Assembly: GCA_041946965.1 (NCBI GenBank)
Contig: JBHGBM010000049.1
Location: 1-41,344 of the forward strand
From: JBHGBM01 sp041946965
GTDB taxonomy: Bacteria > Acidobacteriota > Terriglobia > Bryobacterales > Bryobacteraceae
DNA: 41,344 bases
Reading direction: 5' to 3'
The notes below the pieces were generated by a model that was given only the letters and a program-made list of their open reading frames with translations, was not told where the DNA came from and did no database searches. Both the position numbers and the translations under genes were made by a program. Positions 1-8,527 of this stretch are shown piece after piece (within the stretch, counting starts at the first letter, position 1; the number at the start of each line of letters is the position of its first letter).

Positions 1-1170
1 CAGGAGCTGGCCGGACCGGGGCTGATCTTCTTCCACCCCAAGGGCGGCATCGTGCGCAAGCAGCTCGAGGACTGGATGCGCGACGAGTACCTGAAGCGCG
101 GCTACTCGCTGGTTTACACGCCGCACGTGGCGCGCGCCGACCTCTGGAAGACCTCCGGACACTACGGGTTCTACGCCCAGAACATGTTCAAGCGCATGGA
201 GCTGGATGACGCCGAATACCAGCTCAAGCCGATGAACTGCCCCTTCCACATCCTGATCTACGCCGACAGGCAGCGCAGTTACCGCGACTTGCCCGTGCGC
301 CTGGGCGAGCTCGGCACGGTTTACCGCTACGAGCGCTCCGGCGTGCTCAACGGCCTGCTGCGCGTGCGCGGCTTCACGCAGGACGACGCCCACATCTTCT
401 GCGCCCCCGAGCAGATCGAGGACGAGATCGTAAACTGCCTCCAGTTCGCCATCGACACCCTCACCACCTACGGTTTCGAAAGCTACGAGGCCGAGCTTTC
501 CACCTGGGACGGCGGCAAGAGCGGCAAGTACGACGGCACGCCCGACCAGTGGCAGCTTGGCGAGACCGCGCTCCACAAGGCCACCGCCCGCCTCAACATG
601 AAGGTGAAGGTGGCGCCCGACGAAGCCGCCTTCTACGGGCCCAAGATCGACGTAAAACTGGTGGACGCCATCGGACGGCCCTGGCAGCTTTCCACGGTGC
701 AGTTCGATTTCACCCTGCCGCGCCGCTTCCAGCTCGAATACATCGGCGAGGACGGCAAGGCCCACCAGCCGCTCATGGTGCACCGCGCGCTCTACGGTTC
801 GGTGGAGCGCTTCTTCGGCATTTTGCTCGAACACTACGCCGGCGCGTTCCCGGTGTGGCTGGCTCCGATTCAGGCATCGGTGCTGCCCATCGCGGCCCGC
901 CACGTGGAGTATGCGCGCAGCGTGCGCGACGAGCTCTACGCCGCCGGCATCCGGGTCAGCGTGGACGACCGCAATGAAAAGGTGAACCTGAAGATCCGCG
1001 AGGCCCAGTTGCAGAAGGTGCCTTACATGCTCGTGGTGGGCGATCGCGAGGCGCAGAACCATCAAGTCTCCGTGCGCCACCGCAAGCACGGGGACCAGGG
1101 CGCGAAGGGCGTCGCCGAGTTCATCGCCGGGATCCGCCGCCTGATCGACAGCAAGACAGCCGCCGAGTAA
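1..1170 (+). CDS. thrS: Threonyl-tRNA synthetase, C-terminal part (5' end outside window)
   Basis: This charges tRNA-Thr with threonine in the cytoplasm. The reading frame is open from base 1, where it already encodes the class II synthetase motif GPGLIFFHPKGG, so the gene enters from the left and its TGS/editing domains lie outside the window. Visible features are the zinc-binding catalytic core (Cys in MNCPFH, His in QDDAHIF, His in MVHRALYGS), motif 2 around YRYERSG, motif 3 around GSVERFFGILLEHY, and the C-terminal anticodon-binding domain from about FPVWLAP to the end. The stop is TAA at 1168-1170. A GTG at 52 would be a false start, because conserved residues lie upstream of it. The next gene starts 29 nt downstream on the same strand. 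The assignment is secure; only the missing N-terminus is open. Confidence 0.97.
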   Translation, partial: QELAGPGLIFFHPKGGIVRKQLEDWMRDEYLKRGYSLVYTPHVARADLWKTSGHYGFYAQNMFKRMELDDAEYQLKPMNCPFHILIYADRQRSYRDLPVRLGELGTVYRYERSGVLNGLLRVRGFTQDDAHIFCAPEQIEDEIVNCLQFAIDTLTTYGFESYEAELSTWDGGKSGKYDGTPDQWQLGETALHKATARLNMKVKVAPDEAAFYGPKIDVKLVDAIGRPWQLSTVQFDFTLPRRFQLEYIGEDGKAHQPLMVHRALYGSVERFFGILLEHYAGAFPVWLAPIQASVLPIAARHVEYARSVRDELYAAGIRVSVDDRNEKVNLKIREAQLQKVPYMLVVGDREAQNHQVSVRHRKHGDQGAKGVAEFIAGIRRLIDSKTAAE

Positions 1171-1199
1171 TCCGGTCAAATTCCAGGCATACTGGAGTG

Positions 1200-2153
1200 A
1201 TGATCGACCTGATCCGCACGCTCGAAGGCTCGCTGCTAGAGAACTTCTTCCCCGCCGGGTGGGACCTCGGCCGGATAGACGCCTGCTGCGCCCATGCGCC
1301 GGAGTCCATCCTCGACCGCCAGCCCTGGTGGCACCCCGAATTTCAGCCGGTATCCTGCGGAACACTGGCGGATTTCGACACCATGCTCGGACACGAAATC
1401 GCCAAGCAGATCCGCCGCACGCGCGAAGCCGGCCGCAAGCTTGCCCTGATCCTGCCCGTCGGCCCCATGGGCATGTACCGTTGGGCGGTGTACTTCCTGA
1501 AAGAGTGGGGCGTTTCCTGCGATCACGTGTGGGGCTTCAACATGGACGAATGGAGCGACGCCGATGGCAACACGCTGCCCCCGGACAATCCCGGCGCCTT
1601 TCGCTTCGCTATGGAGGACGCTTTCTACGGGCCGCTCGGCGCGCTCACGGTGCCGGCGGCGCAGCGGCATTTCGCCACCCGCGAGATGCTGCCCGCCTAC
1701 CCGGAACGGATCTCCGCGCTGCGCGCCCAAGGTGCGGAGCTGCACGTCATCTTCGGCATCGGGCGCGTGTTCCACATCGCTTTCTGGGAGCCGCACTTCG
1801 CCGCCGAGTTCGCAACCGACGAGGAGTGGCGGCGCCAGACGCACCGGCTCGGCGCCAAACTGCATCCGCTCACCATCGAGCAGAACGCCGTCACCAGCTT
1901 CAAGAGCCGGACGACTCTCGTGCCGGCGCGCGCCAACACCATCGGCCCCGGCCTGTTCCTCGCGGCCGACCGCATCATCGGCGGCGCCGACGGCGCGCTC
2001 GGCCGCGGCATGCAGTGGCAGGGCATGAGCCTGTGGGTGACGCTGCGCTACGGCCCCAGCCGCTGGGTTCCGAGCAGCTTCATGCCCACCCTGCCGGGCA
2101 GGCTGTTCTTCCTCAAGGAACTGGCCGGCCCGCTGGCGGCCGAGTGCAACTAG
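1200..2153 (+). CDS. NagB-like glucosamine-6-phosphate deaminase/isomerase family protein with altered active site
   Basis: The family converts glucosamine-6-phosphate to fructose-6-phosphate and ammonia. About 317 residues are encoded, longer than the roughly 266 of classical NagB. FNMDEW (residues 113-118) matches the NagB FNMDEY motif, with D116 in the place of the proton-shuttling Asp72. GIGRVFHIAFWEP (186-198) matches the ring-opening loop GxGxDGHIAFNEP: the His (H192) and Glu (E197) are kept, but the Asp corresponding to Asp141 is Val190. The protein may therefore use another substrate or be slow or inactive as a deaminase. A GTG lies immediately before the ATG at 1200. I chose ATG because a CATACT -10-like hexamer (1188-1193) ends 6 nt before it and no Shine-Dalgarno is present. 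The family call is firm; the reaction is not. Confidence 0.8.
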   Translation: MIDLIRTLEGSLLENFFPAGWDLGRIDACCAHAPESILDRQPWWHPEFQPVSCGTLADFDTMLGHEIAKQIRRTREAGRKLALILPVGPMGMYRWAVYFLKEWGVSCDHVWGFNMDEWSDADGNTLPPDNPGAFRFAMEDAFYGPLGALTVPAAQRHFATREMLPAYPERISALRAQGAELHVIFGIGRVFHIAFWEPHFAAEFATDEEWRRQTHRLGAKLHPLTIEQNAVTSFKSRTTLVPARANTIGPGLFLAADRIIGGADGALGRGMQWQGMSLWVTLRYGPSRWVPSSFMPTLPGRLFFLKELAGPLAAECN

Positions 2154-2157
2154 ACGG

Positions 2158-2187
2158 TTGTTGCCGCCCCCCCGGGTGATGTAGTAT
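2158..2187 (+). promoter_or_regulatory. Candidate sigma70-type promoter for receptor gene at 2199
   Basis: A TTGTTG hexamer (2158-2163) is followed, 18 nt later, by TAGTAT (2182-2187). The -10 hexamer ends 11 nt before the ATG at 2199, so the predicted transcript would carry a leader of only a few bases and there is no Shine-Dalgarno. The same TAGTAT-11-ATG spacing occurs in front of the other large receptor at 39788 (minus strand). This is by sequence inspection only. Confidence 0.45.
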
Positions 2188-2198
2188 ACCGAGTACCT

Positions 2199-5100
2199 AT
2201 GAGATCACCCGCTTTTACCCTGTTTTGTCTCTTGTGTGTGCCGGCGCAGTTCGCCTCGGCGCAAACGCTGGGTAAGATTCAGGGGACGGTTACGGATGCC
2301 TCATCGGCCGTCGTTCCCAACGCCACGGTCACCATCCAACACGTGGCCACTTCCCGGCAGTACACGACCAAGACCAACGAGGTCGGCTTTTATACCTTTC
2401 CGTCCGTTCAGAACGGCCAGTGGACCATCGCTATCGAGGCTGCCGGAATGGAGGGATTCAAGAGCGAATTCCTGCTGCAAACCGGCCAGACGGCGGTGGT
2501 GGACGCCGTGCTGAAGGTGGGCGCTGCGGCGACGGCGATTACCGTCACCGCGGACATTGTGCCGATGGTGACCACCACCGCGCCCACGCTGGCGCAGGTT
2601 ACCGACCGGGCGCGCATCGAACAGCTCCCGATCAGCGGCCGCATGTTCCAGACGCTGGTCATGCAGACCACTCCGGGCATCGATGGCGAGTCCATGGTGC
2701 CGCGCGTCTGGGGCATCCGGTGGGGGGTGGAGTTCCTCCAGGATGGGGCCGTGCTGGCCAACCGCGACACGGGCGAGATCTCCGGCCGGCCGCCGGGCAT
2801 GGACACCATTGAAGAGTTCCGCGTGGAGACCAACAACTCCTCCGCGAAGATGAACCGCCCCGGCACGGTCATCGTCAACACGCGGGGCGGCACGAACGAC
2901 TTCCACGGCACGCTTTACGAAGTGGCCCGGAACAACAACCTGGGCTTCGGCGTGGCGCGCACGCGCGAGGATTTTTCCTCGCGGCCCTCCCACCTGGTCC
3001 GCAACGAGTTCGGCGGCTCGGGTGGCGCGCCCGTGTACCTGCCGAAGATCTATAACGGAAGGAACAAGACCTTTTGGTTCGCCTCCTGGGAGGCGTATCG
3101 CAACATGAGCGCCGGCACCAAGCGCGCCCGATTGCCCCGCATGGAGTGGCGCGAAGGCGACTTCAGCAGCCTGGTGGATGGCAGCGGCCGCAGGTACACG
3201 CTCTATGACCCCTGGAGCACCAGCTCGGCGGACAACAAGTGGGTTCGGGTGCCCTACGTCAACAACCAGATCCCCATGAGCCGGCTCAGCCCTTTGGCCA
3301 AGTACCTCTACAGCGTGACTCCGGTGCCGAACATGCCGAACGTCAATCCCCTGGTGGCTAACAACTACGTCTACCCGGCGCCCAACAACCGCAAGGAATG
3401 GACGCTGACGGCCAAAGTAGACCACAGGATTTCCGACCGCGACCAGTTGTTCGTGCGGTACACGAAGGGCGTGCGCGACTCCTATGCGCAGTCCGGCAAC
3501 AACAACTCCCCTACCACCCTGGATATGTCCGCCAACGGCAACTGGCGCCCCATCCGCAACCACACGGGCGTCGTCAACTGGACCCACACCTTCTCCCCCA
3601 CGTTCTTCTCCGAGACTGCGTTCAACGTCAGTTCCGAGGACCTGAACTTTTTCAACGTCGGCGACAACAAGAAGTGGGCGGACACCCTCGGCCTGCCGAA
3701 TCCCTTCAACGAATACGGCTTCCCGAACATGACCGGCACCGGCGTGGGCATGGAATACATCACTGCGGCCAACCGGCGCAACGCCATCAACCAGATCTAT
3801 AACTTCGACGAGAACCTGACCAAGATTTACGGCCGGCACGAGTTCCAGTTCGGCGGGCGCATGCGCTACGAGGCGCTGAACATCCTGCCCGACCAGCAGA
3901 TGGTGCAGGGTTCGTACTCGTTCTCGGCCCAGGGAACGGGCCTGTTCGACCCGACTTCCGGAACAGCGTACTCCGCCGTACCCTACACGGGTCACCAGTC
4001 GGCGGACCTGTTTATCGGCCTGCTCGCCAGCTACCGTGTGCAGTTCGTGCGCAAGTGGTACACCGGGTGGGATGGCGCGGCGGCCGGATATTTCCAGGAC
4101 AACTACAGGGTGAACTCGCGCCTGACCCTGAACATGGGTGTCCGCTACGAGTTGTACATCCCCCTGCGCGAATCCAACCGCGTGATCACCGGCTTCGACC
4201 CGAAGAGCAAGACCGTGATCAACGGCGCCGACTGGGACACCATGTACCGGGAGAACGCCACCACGCCCGCGATACGCAAGGTTTACGAAAACATCGGCAT
4301 GAAGTTCGGCCGCCCGTCCGATGCCGGCCTGCCGGACACCCTGATCTACCTCAACAAGCTCGACTTCAACCCGCGGGCGGGCTTCGCGTATCGCCTCACC
4401 GAGGGCCGGCGCCCGTTCGTGGTGCGCGGAGGCTACGGTCTTTATGCGTACGACATGCCCCTGCGCGCTTTCGATGCCCGCGCGCGATCAAACCCGCCCA
4501 CCACGGCGGCGTTCACTTACTCCATCAGCAGTTCGGCCCAGACGCCGGACGCCCTGCCCAATTGGGGGCTGCGCTCGGCGCCGCAGTACATCGGCGGCGT
4601 CAACAGCCGGAACGTCATCGATACGAACAAGCCGGGCACCGTGGCTCGCGGCGACTCCCGCGTGAGCTATTTCGATCCGCACCAGCCCACTTCCCGCGCA
4701 CACGAGTGGAACATGACCTTCGAGCGCGAACTCTGGGACAACACCGTGGCGCGCGCGGGCTACGTGGGCACCCACGGCTCGCGCATGGACATGTATTATT
4801 CGTACAACCAGGCGCCCAGCAGCTTCATCTGGTATTCCACCACGGGACTGCCGCTGCCGACCGGCATCTACTCCGGCACCGCGACCCGCGCCTTCGAACA
4901 GACCGTGTACGGCGATATCGAAGAGTACCGCAAGGTGGGATGGTCCAACGCCCAGAGCTTCCAGTTCGAGTTGCAGCGGCGCTATTCGAAGGGCTACGGC
5001 TTCCAGGTGTTCTACGTGATGAGCAACAATTTCCGCGCGGGCGGCAACGGCTGGTCGGATTCGATTGTGCCCTCCACCAACGTCTACATGCCCAACGCGG

Positions 5101-5885
5101 TCCCCACGGATTTCAGCAAGCTCTCGCGCTTCCTCTTCTACATGCGGGACACCGATATCCCGAAACACCGCATCAACTACAACTACATCCTGGACCTGCC
5201 GTTCGGAAAGAACAAACCGCTGGCGGGCAACGCCGGCCCAGTGCTGAATCGCATCATCGGCGGGTGGCAGTTGGCGGGCCAGGGTTCGTGGACCAGCACC
5301 TGGTGGTGGCTGCCCACCGATAACTGGCTCACGCCCAACCCGGTGGAGATCTACGGAACCAAGTACCCCATCAAGGACTGCCGCAGCGGGACCTGCTTCG
5401 ACGGGTACCTCTACTACAACGGCTACATCCCGGCAAATCGCATCAACAGCACCGACCCGCGGACCGGATTGCCGAACGGCGTGATGGGCGTGCCCTCGAA
5501 TTACAAGCCTTCGCACGTGCCCCTGATCGCCATGCCGGCCAACGGTGGGAGCCCATCGGACCCGAATTATCCGTATTACGACAGCAACACGGTCTGGATC
5601 CGGATGAAGGACGGCAGCCTCCAGCGCACCTCGTACAACGACAACCTGAACCCCTGGCGCAACCAGGTGGCCATGGGCCTGTTCAACTGGAACGTCAGTA
5701 CATCGCTCTTCAAGGTGATCCCGGTCAACGAGCGCACTTTCTTCCGGCTGAACGTGGACTTCTTCAACACGCTGAATATGCCGGGCGTGCCGAAGACGCC
5801 CAGCGCGGGCACCGGAATCATCGACGCTTCGGTCTCGGGCAACGGCGCGCGCTCATTGCAGTTCGGGCTTCGCCTGAACTGGTAA
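2199..5885 (+). CDS. Oar-like TonB-dependent receptor with N-terminal carboxypeptidase-regulatory domain (1)
   Basis: An outer-membrane receptor, probably for uptake of large or complex ligands such as oligosaccharides; the ligand is unknown. The 1228 residues begin with a signal peptide ending near FASAQ (about residue 22). A CarboxypepD_reg-like beta-sandwich follows (about 25-105; GKIQGTVTDASSAVVPNATVTI at its start), then a plug region (RIEQLPISGRMFQTLVMQTTPG, EEFRVETNNSSAK, GTVIVNTRGGTNDFHGTLYE) and a long barrel. The chain ends in LRLNW with a terminal aromatic, as outer-membrane barrels do. The architecture is that of the Oar-like receptors greatly expanded in Solibacter-type Acidobacteria. 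It has no SusD-like partner next to it. It converges on the MFS porter gene, with 3 bases between the stop codons. Confidence 0.92.
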   Translation: MRSPAFTLFCLLCVPAQFASAQTLGKIQGTVTDASSAVVPNATVTIQHVATSRQYTTKTNEVGFYTFPSVQNGQWTIAIEAAGMEGFKSEFLLQTGQTAVVDAVLKVGAAATAITVTADIVPMVTTTAPTLAQVTDRARIEQLPISGRMFQTLVMQTTPGIDGESMVPRVWGIRWGVEFLQDGAVLANRDTGEISGRPPGMDTIEEFRVETNNSSAKMNRPGTVIVNTRGGTNDFHGTLYEVARNNNLGFGVARTREDFSSRPSHLVRNEFGGSGGAPVYLPKIYNGRNKTFWFASWEAYRNMSAGTKRARLPRMEWREGDFSSLVDGSGRRYTLYDPWSTSSADNKWVRVPYVNNQIPMSRLSPLAKYLYSVTPVPNMPNVNPLVANNYVYPAPNNRKEWTLTAKVDHRISDRDQLFVRYTKGVRDSYAQSGNNNSPTTLDMSANGNWRPIRNHTGVVNWTHTFSPTFFSETAFNVSSEDLNFFNVGDNKKWADTLGLPNPFNEYGFPNMTGTGVGMEYITAANRRNAINQIYNFDENLTKIYGRHEFQFGGRMRYEALNILPDQQMVQGSYSFSAQGTGLFDPTSGTAYSAVPYTGHQSADLFIGLLASYRVQFVRKWYTGWDGAAAGYFQDNYRVNSRLTLNMGVRYELYIPLRESNRVITGFDPKSKTVINGADWDTMYRENATTPAIRKVYENIGMKFGRPSDAGLPDTLIYLNKLDFNPRAGFAYRLTEGRRPFVVRGGYGLYAYDMPLRAFDARARSNPPTTAAFTYSISSSAQTPDALPNWGLRSAPQYIGGVNSRNVIDTNKPGTVARGDSRVSYFDPHQPTSRAHEWNMTFERELWDNTVARAGYVGTHGSRMDMYYSYNQAPSSFIWYSTTGLPLPTGIYSGTATRAFEQTVYGDIEEYRKVGWSNAQSFQFELQRRYSKGYGFQVFYVMSNNFRAGGNGWSDSIVPSTNVYMPNAVPTDFSKLSRFLFYMRDTDIPKHRINYNYILDLPFGKNKPLAGNAGPVLNRIIGGWQLAGQGSWTSTWWWLPTDNWLTPNPVEIYGTKYPIKDCRSGTCFDGYLYYNGYIPANRINSTDPRTGLPNGVMGVPSNYKPSHVPLIAMPANGGSPSDPNYPYYDSNTVWIRMKDGSLQRTSYNDNLNPWRNQVAMGLFNWNVSTSLFKVIPVNERTFFRLNVDFFNTLNMPGVPKTPSAGTGIIDASVSGNGARSLQFGLRLNW

Positions 5886-5901
5886 CGGCTACCGTTTCCA
5901 G
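5879..5901. terminator. Stop-codon-spanning hairpin between convergent genes
   Basis: CTGG-T-AACGG, loop CTA, CCGTT-T-CCAG forms a 9-bp inverted repeat with one T:T mismatch. It spans the stop codons of the convergent receptor (ends 5885) and MFS porter (ends 5889). It could act on both transcripts. No T-run follows on either side, so a classical intrinsic terminator is not shown. Confidence 0.4.
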
Positions 5902-7247
5902 AACCGCTCGATCTCTTCCAGCGTGCGGCCCTTGGTCTCCGGCGTGGCCCGCCAGACCACGAAGAACGTCACCACGCACATCGAGCCGTAAAGCCAGAAC
6001 GCGCCCGTGGGCGTGACGGCTTTGGCCAGCGACAGAAACGTCACGGTGAGCGCCACGCAGGCGATCCACAGGCTGACCGTCGCCATCGACATCGCCCGCC
6101 CGCGCACGCGCGTGGGAAAGATCTCCGAAAGCACCACCCACACACCCGGCCCCAGGCCCACGGCGAAGGACGCCGCCGTCAGCAGCATGATGCCGAGCAC
6201 CAGCATGGCGGGGGGCGGTTGCAGCAGGAACGCCGCCCCGAGCGCCACCTGGCACAGCGCCATCACGCCGGAGGAGAACATCAGCAAGGGCCGCCTCCCC
6301 AGACGGTCGATCACCCACAGCGCCACGATGGTGGCCAGGAAATTCACCAGCCCCACGATCACGTTGGCGCCGATGGCCGCGGCGTCGCTCTGGTTGCCCA
6401 CCTGCTCCTTGAAAATGACGGCGCCGTAAAACAGCACCGTGTTGATCCCGGTGATCTGCTGCAAAATCGCCAGCGCCACCGCGATCACCGTGGCGCGGCG
6501 CAGCCCCGGCTGGAACAACTCCGAAAACGTGCCGGTCTCCTCGGCGATGGCGGCCTTGATCTCCCCCAATTCGCGCCCGGCCGCTGCGCTGCCGTTGACG
6601 CGCGCCAGCACCGTGTACGCCTCCTCCTCCCGGCCCGCCTCCGTCAGCCAGCGCGGGCTTTCCGGCACAAAGAACAGCGCCGCCAGAAACGCCACCGAGG
6701 GCACGGCCGCGGTGGCGAACATCCACCGCCAGCTTTCCGGGCCGAGGAACGAGAGCCCCCAGTTCACCAGGTACGCCAGCAGGATGCCGGTGACGATCGC
6801 CATCTGGTTGAGCGACACCAGCCGCCCGCGATTGCGCGCCGGAGCGACCTCGGCGATGTACAGCGGCGCCAGCACCGAAGCGGCGCCGATGGCCAGGCCG
6901 CCGGCGAACCGCGCCGCCATGAACTCGATCATGTTGCGCGGAAGCGCCGCGCCAAACGAGGACAGCGCGAACAACACCGCTGAAACCATCAGCATGGTGC
7001 GCCGCCCGAAGCGGTCGCTCAACGAACCGCCGAAGGCCGCCCCGAACACGCAGCCGATCAGCAGGCTGCTGGCGGCGATTTCAGTCTGCACCTCCGAAAG
7101 GCCGAACTGCTGGCGCAGGAAAATGATGGCGCCGTTGATCACGGCAATGTCGAAACCGAACAGCAGGCCTGACGTGGCGGCCACTACCGAGGCGAGCGCC
7201 ACGTACAGTGCGCTCCCCCGCTGTTCCATGATTGCGGAAGTTTTCAT
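5889..7247 (-). CDS. MFS sugar porter
   Basis: An inner-membrane sugar (or sugar-acid) importer of the major facilitator superfamily, sugar-porter branch, probably a proton symporter. It has 452 residues and 12 predicted hydrophobic segments. Family signatures visible are LLFGFDIAVINGA in TM1, DRFGRR (78-83) in loop 2-3, the RFAGGLAIGAASV / PLYIAEVAPARNRGRL block before loop 4-5, PESPRWL at the central loop, QQITGINTVLFYGA in TM7, and PETKGRTLEEIE at the C-terminus. A second in-frame ATG lies at 7229; the first is kept because a TATCAT hexamer (7259-7264, read on the minus strand) is 11 nt ahead of it. It is divergent from the enolase-superfamily gene across 53 bp, which suggests shared control of sugar-acid use. 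Confidence 0.9.
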   Translation of the reverse strand: MKTSAIMEQRGSALYVALASVVAATSGLLFGFDIAVINGAIIFLRQQFGLSEVQTEIAASSLLIGCVFGAAFGGSLSDRFGRRTMLMVSAVLFALSSFGAALPRNMIEFMAARFAGGLAIGAASVLAPLYIAEVAPARNRGRLVSLNQMAIVTGILLAYLVNWGLSFLGPESWRWMFATAAVPSVAFLAALFFVPESPRWLTEAGREEEAYTVLARVNGSAAAGRELGEIKAAIAEETGTFSELFQPGLRRATVIAVALAILQQITGINTVLFYGAVIFKEQVGNQSDAAAIGANVIVGLVNFLATIVALWVIDRLGRRPLLMFSSGVMALCQVALGAAFLLQPPPAMLVLGIMLLTAASFAVGLGPGVWVVLSEIFPTRVRGRAMSMATVSLWIACVALTVTFLSLAKAVTPTGAFWLYGSMCVVTFFVVWRATPETKGRTLEEIERFWKR

Positions 7248-7300
7248 GGCGAGTCCCCATGATAACCTGCGATAAGCTGTATGGACCGGGAGGCTGGATC

Positions 7301-8527
7301 ATGAACTGGAAACGACGCGAATTTCTGGCCGGCGCGGCAGCCGCCGGCGCCGCGCCCCGCGGCGCGCGCGCGGCGGGGCCGCCGCTCGCCGAACTCGACC
7401 GGGCGGCGAACGCCCCTGTGCTGAGGGTGTCCCAGATCCGTTCGCCCGTAATCATCGAGTCCATGCGCCTGCTGAAGAAGGGCAAGGATTACCTCGTCCA
7501 CGTCCGCGCCAGGGACGGCGCCGAGGGCGTCTCGCTTCCCAACGCGGATCGCCCGGATTACCTGGACAAGATCTTCAACAACCTGGTGGCGCCGTTCTTC
7601 ATCGGCAAGGACGCGCGCGACCTGGAAAACCTGCTCTGGGAACTTTACCGCTGGAAGAGCAACTACAAGATGTACGGGCTGGCCTTCTGGAGCCCGCAGG
7701 CCTGGGCCGAATTCGCCATCCTCGACCTGCTCGGACGCATCGCCAACCAGCCCATGGGCGCGCTGGTGGGCGACGTGGTGCGGCACGAGATCCCGTTCTA
7801 CATCGCCAGCGGGCGCCGCGACAGCACGCCGGAGGAGGAGGTCGAGTACCTGCAAAAACTCGTCGCGCAATCCAAGGCCCGCGCCGTCAAGTTCCGCGTG
7901 GGCGGGCGCATGAGCCGCAACGCCGACGCCCTGCCCGGGCGCACCGACAAGCTGATTCCGCTGGCGCGCAAGACGCTCGGCGACGCTATCGACATCCACG
8001 CCGATTCCAACAGCTCCTACGACCCGCCGCAGGCCATTCGCGTCGGCCGCATGCTCGAGGAGATCAAGGCCGTGTACTTCGAGGAGCCCTGCCCCTTCGA
8101 CCACCTGGAAGACACCAAGATCGTGGCGGACAAGCTCACCATCCCCATCGCGGGCGGCGAACAGGAGTACAGCGACTGGCGGTTCCGCTGGATGATCGCC
8201 AACCGCGGCGTGGATATCGTGCAGCCCGACCTGTTCTATTACGGCGGCCTGATCCGCTCCGTGCGCGTGGCCCGCATGGCGCACCTGGCGAAGATGCCCA
8301 CCACCGTCCACATCTCCGGCGGCTTCGGCTTCGTCTACATGCTCCACTTCGCTTCCGCGATCGCCGACGCGGGCCGCTACCAGGAGTACAAGCTCGGTAC
8401 CGAGAGATATGGCAGTTGGTTCGACCCGCCGCTCAGCGTGGCCAACGGCAAGATGACCGTCCCGCGGGGCGCGGGCGTGGGGATCAAGGACCTGAAAGGA
8501 CTGCTCGCAGGCGCGCAGCCGGTTTAA
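7301..8527 (+). CDS. Enolase-superfamily (mandelate racemase/muconate lactonizing type) sugar-acid dehydratase, Tat-type leader
   Basis: Members abstract the alpha-proton of a carboxylate, usually dehydrating an acid sugar. From ATG 7301 (GGGAGG lies 8 nt upstream) the 408-residue protein begins with a twin-arginine leader, NWKRREFLAGAAAAG, so export to the periplasm is predicted, which is unusual for this superfamily. Metal ligands are visible: D235 (HADSNS), E261/E262 (FEEPCPF) and E287 (AGGEQE). The Asp-His dyad is D310 (VQPD) and H337 (TVHISGG). The usual KxK base motif reads K197-F-R199 (VKFRVGG), with Arg for the second Lys. Its stop overlaps that of the molybdoenzyme by 4 bp, tail to tail. 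The substrate cannot be named; gudD and the MFS gene nearby point to sugar acids. Confidence 0.82.
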   Translation: MNWKRREFLAGAAAAGAAPRGARAAGPPLAELDRAANAPVLRVSQIRSPVIIESMRLLKKGKDYLVHVRARDGAEGVSLPNADRPDYLDKIFNNLVAPFFIGKDARDLENLLWELYRWKSNYKMYGLAFWSPQAWAEFAILDLLGRIANQPMGALVGDVVRHEIPFYIASGRRDSTPEEEVEYLQKLVAQSKARAVKFRVGGRMSRNADALPGRTDKLIPLARKTLGDAIDIHADSNSSYDPPQAIRVGRMLEEIKAVYFEEPCPFDHLEDTKIVADKLTIPIAGGEQEYSDWRFRWMIANRGVDIVQPDLFYYGGLIRSVRVARMAHLAKMPTTVHISGGFGFVYMLHFASAIADAGRYQEYKLGTERYGSWFDPPLSVANGKMTVPRGAGVGIKDLKGLLAGAQPV

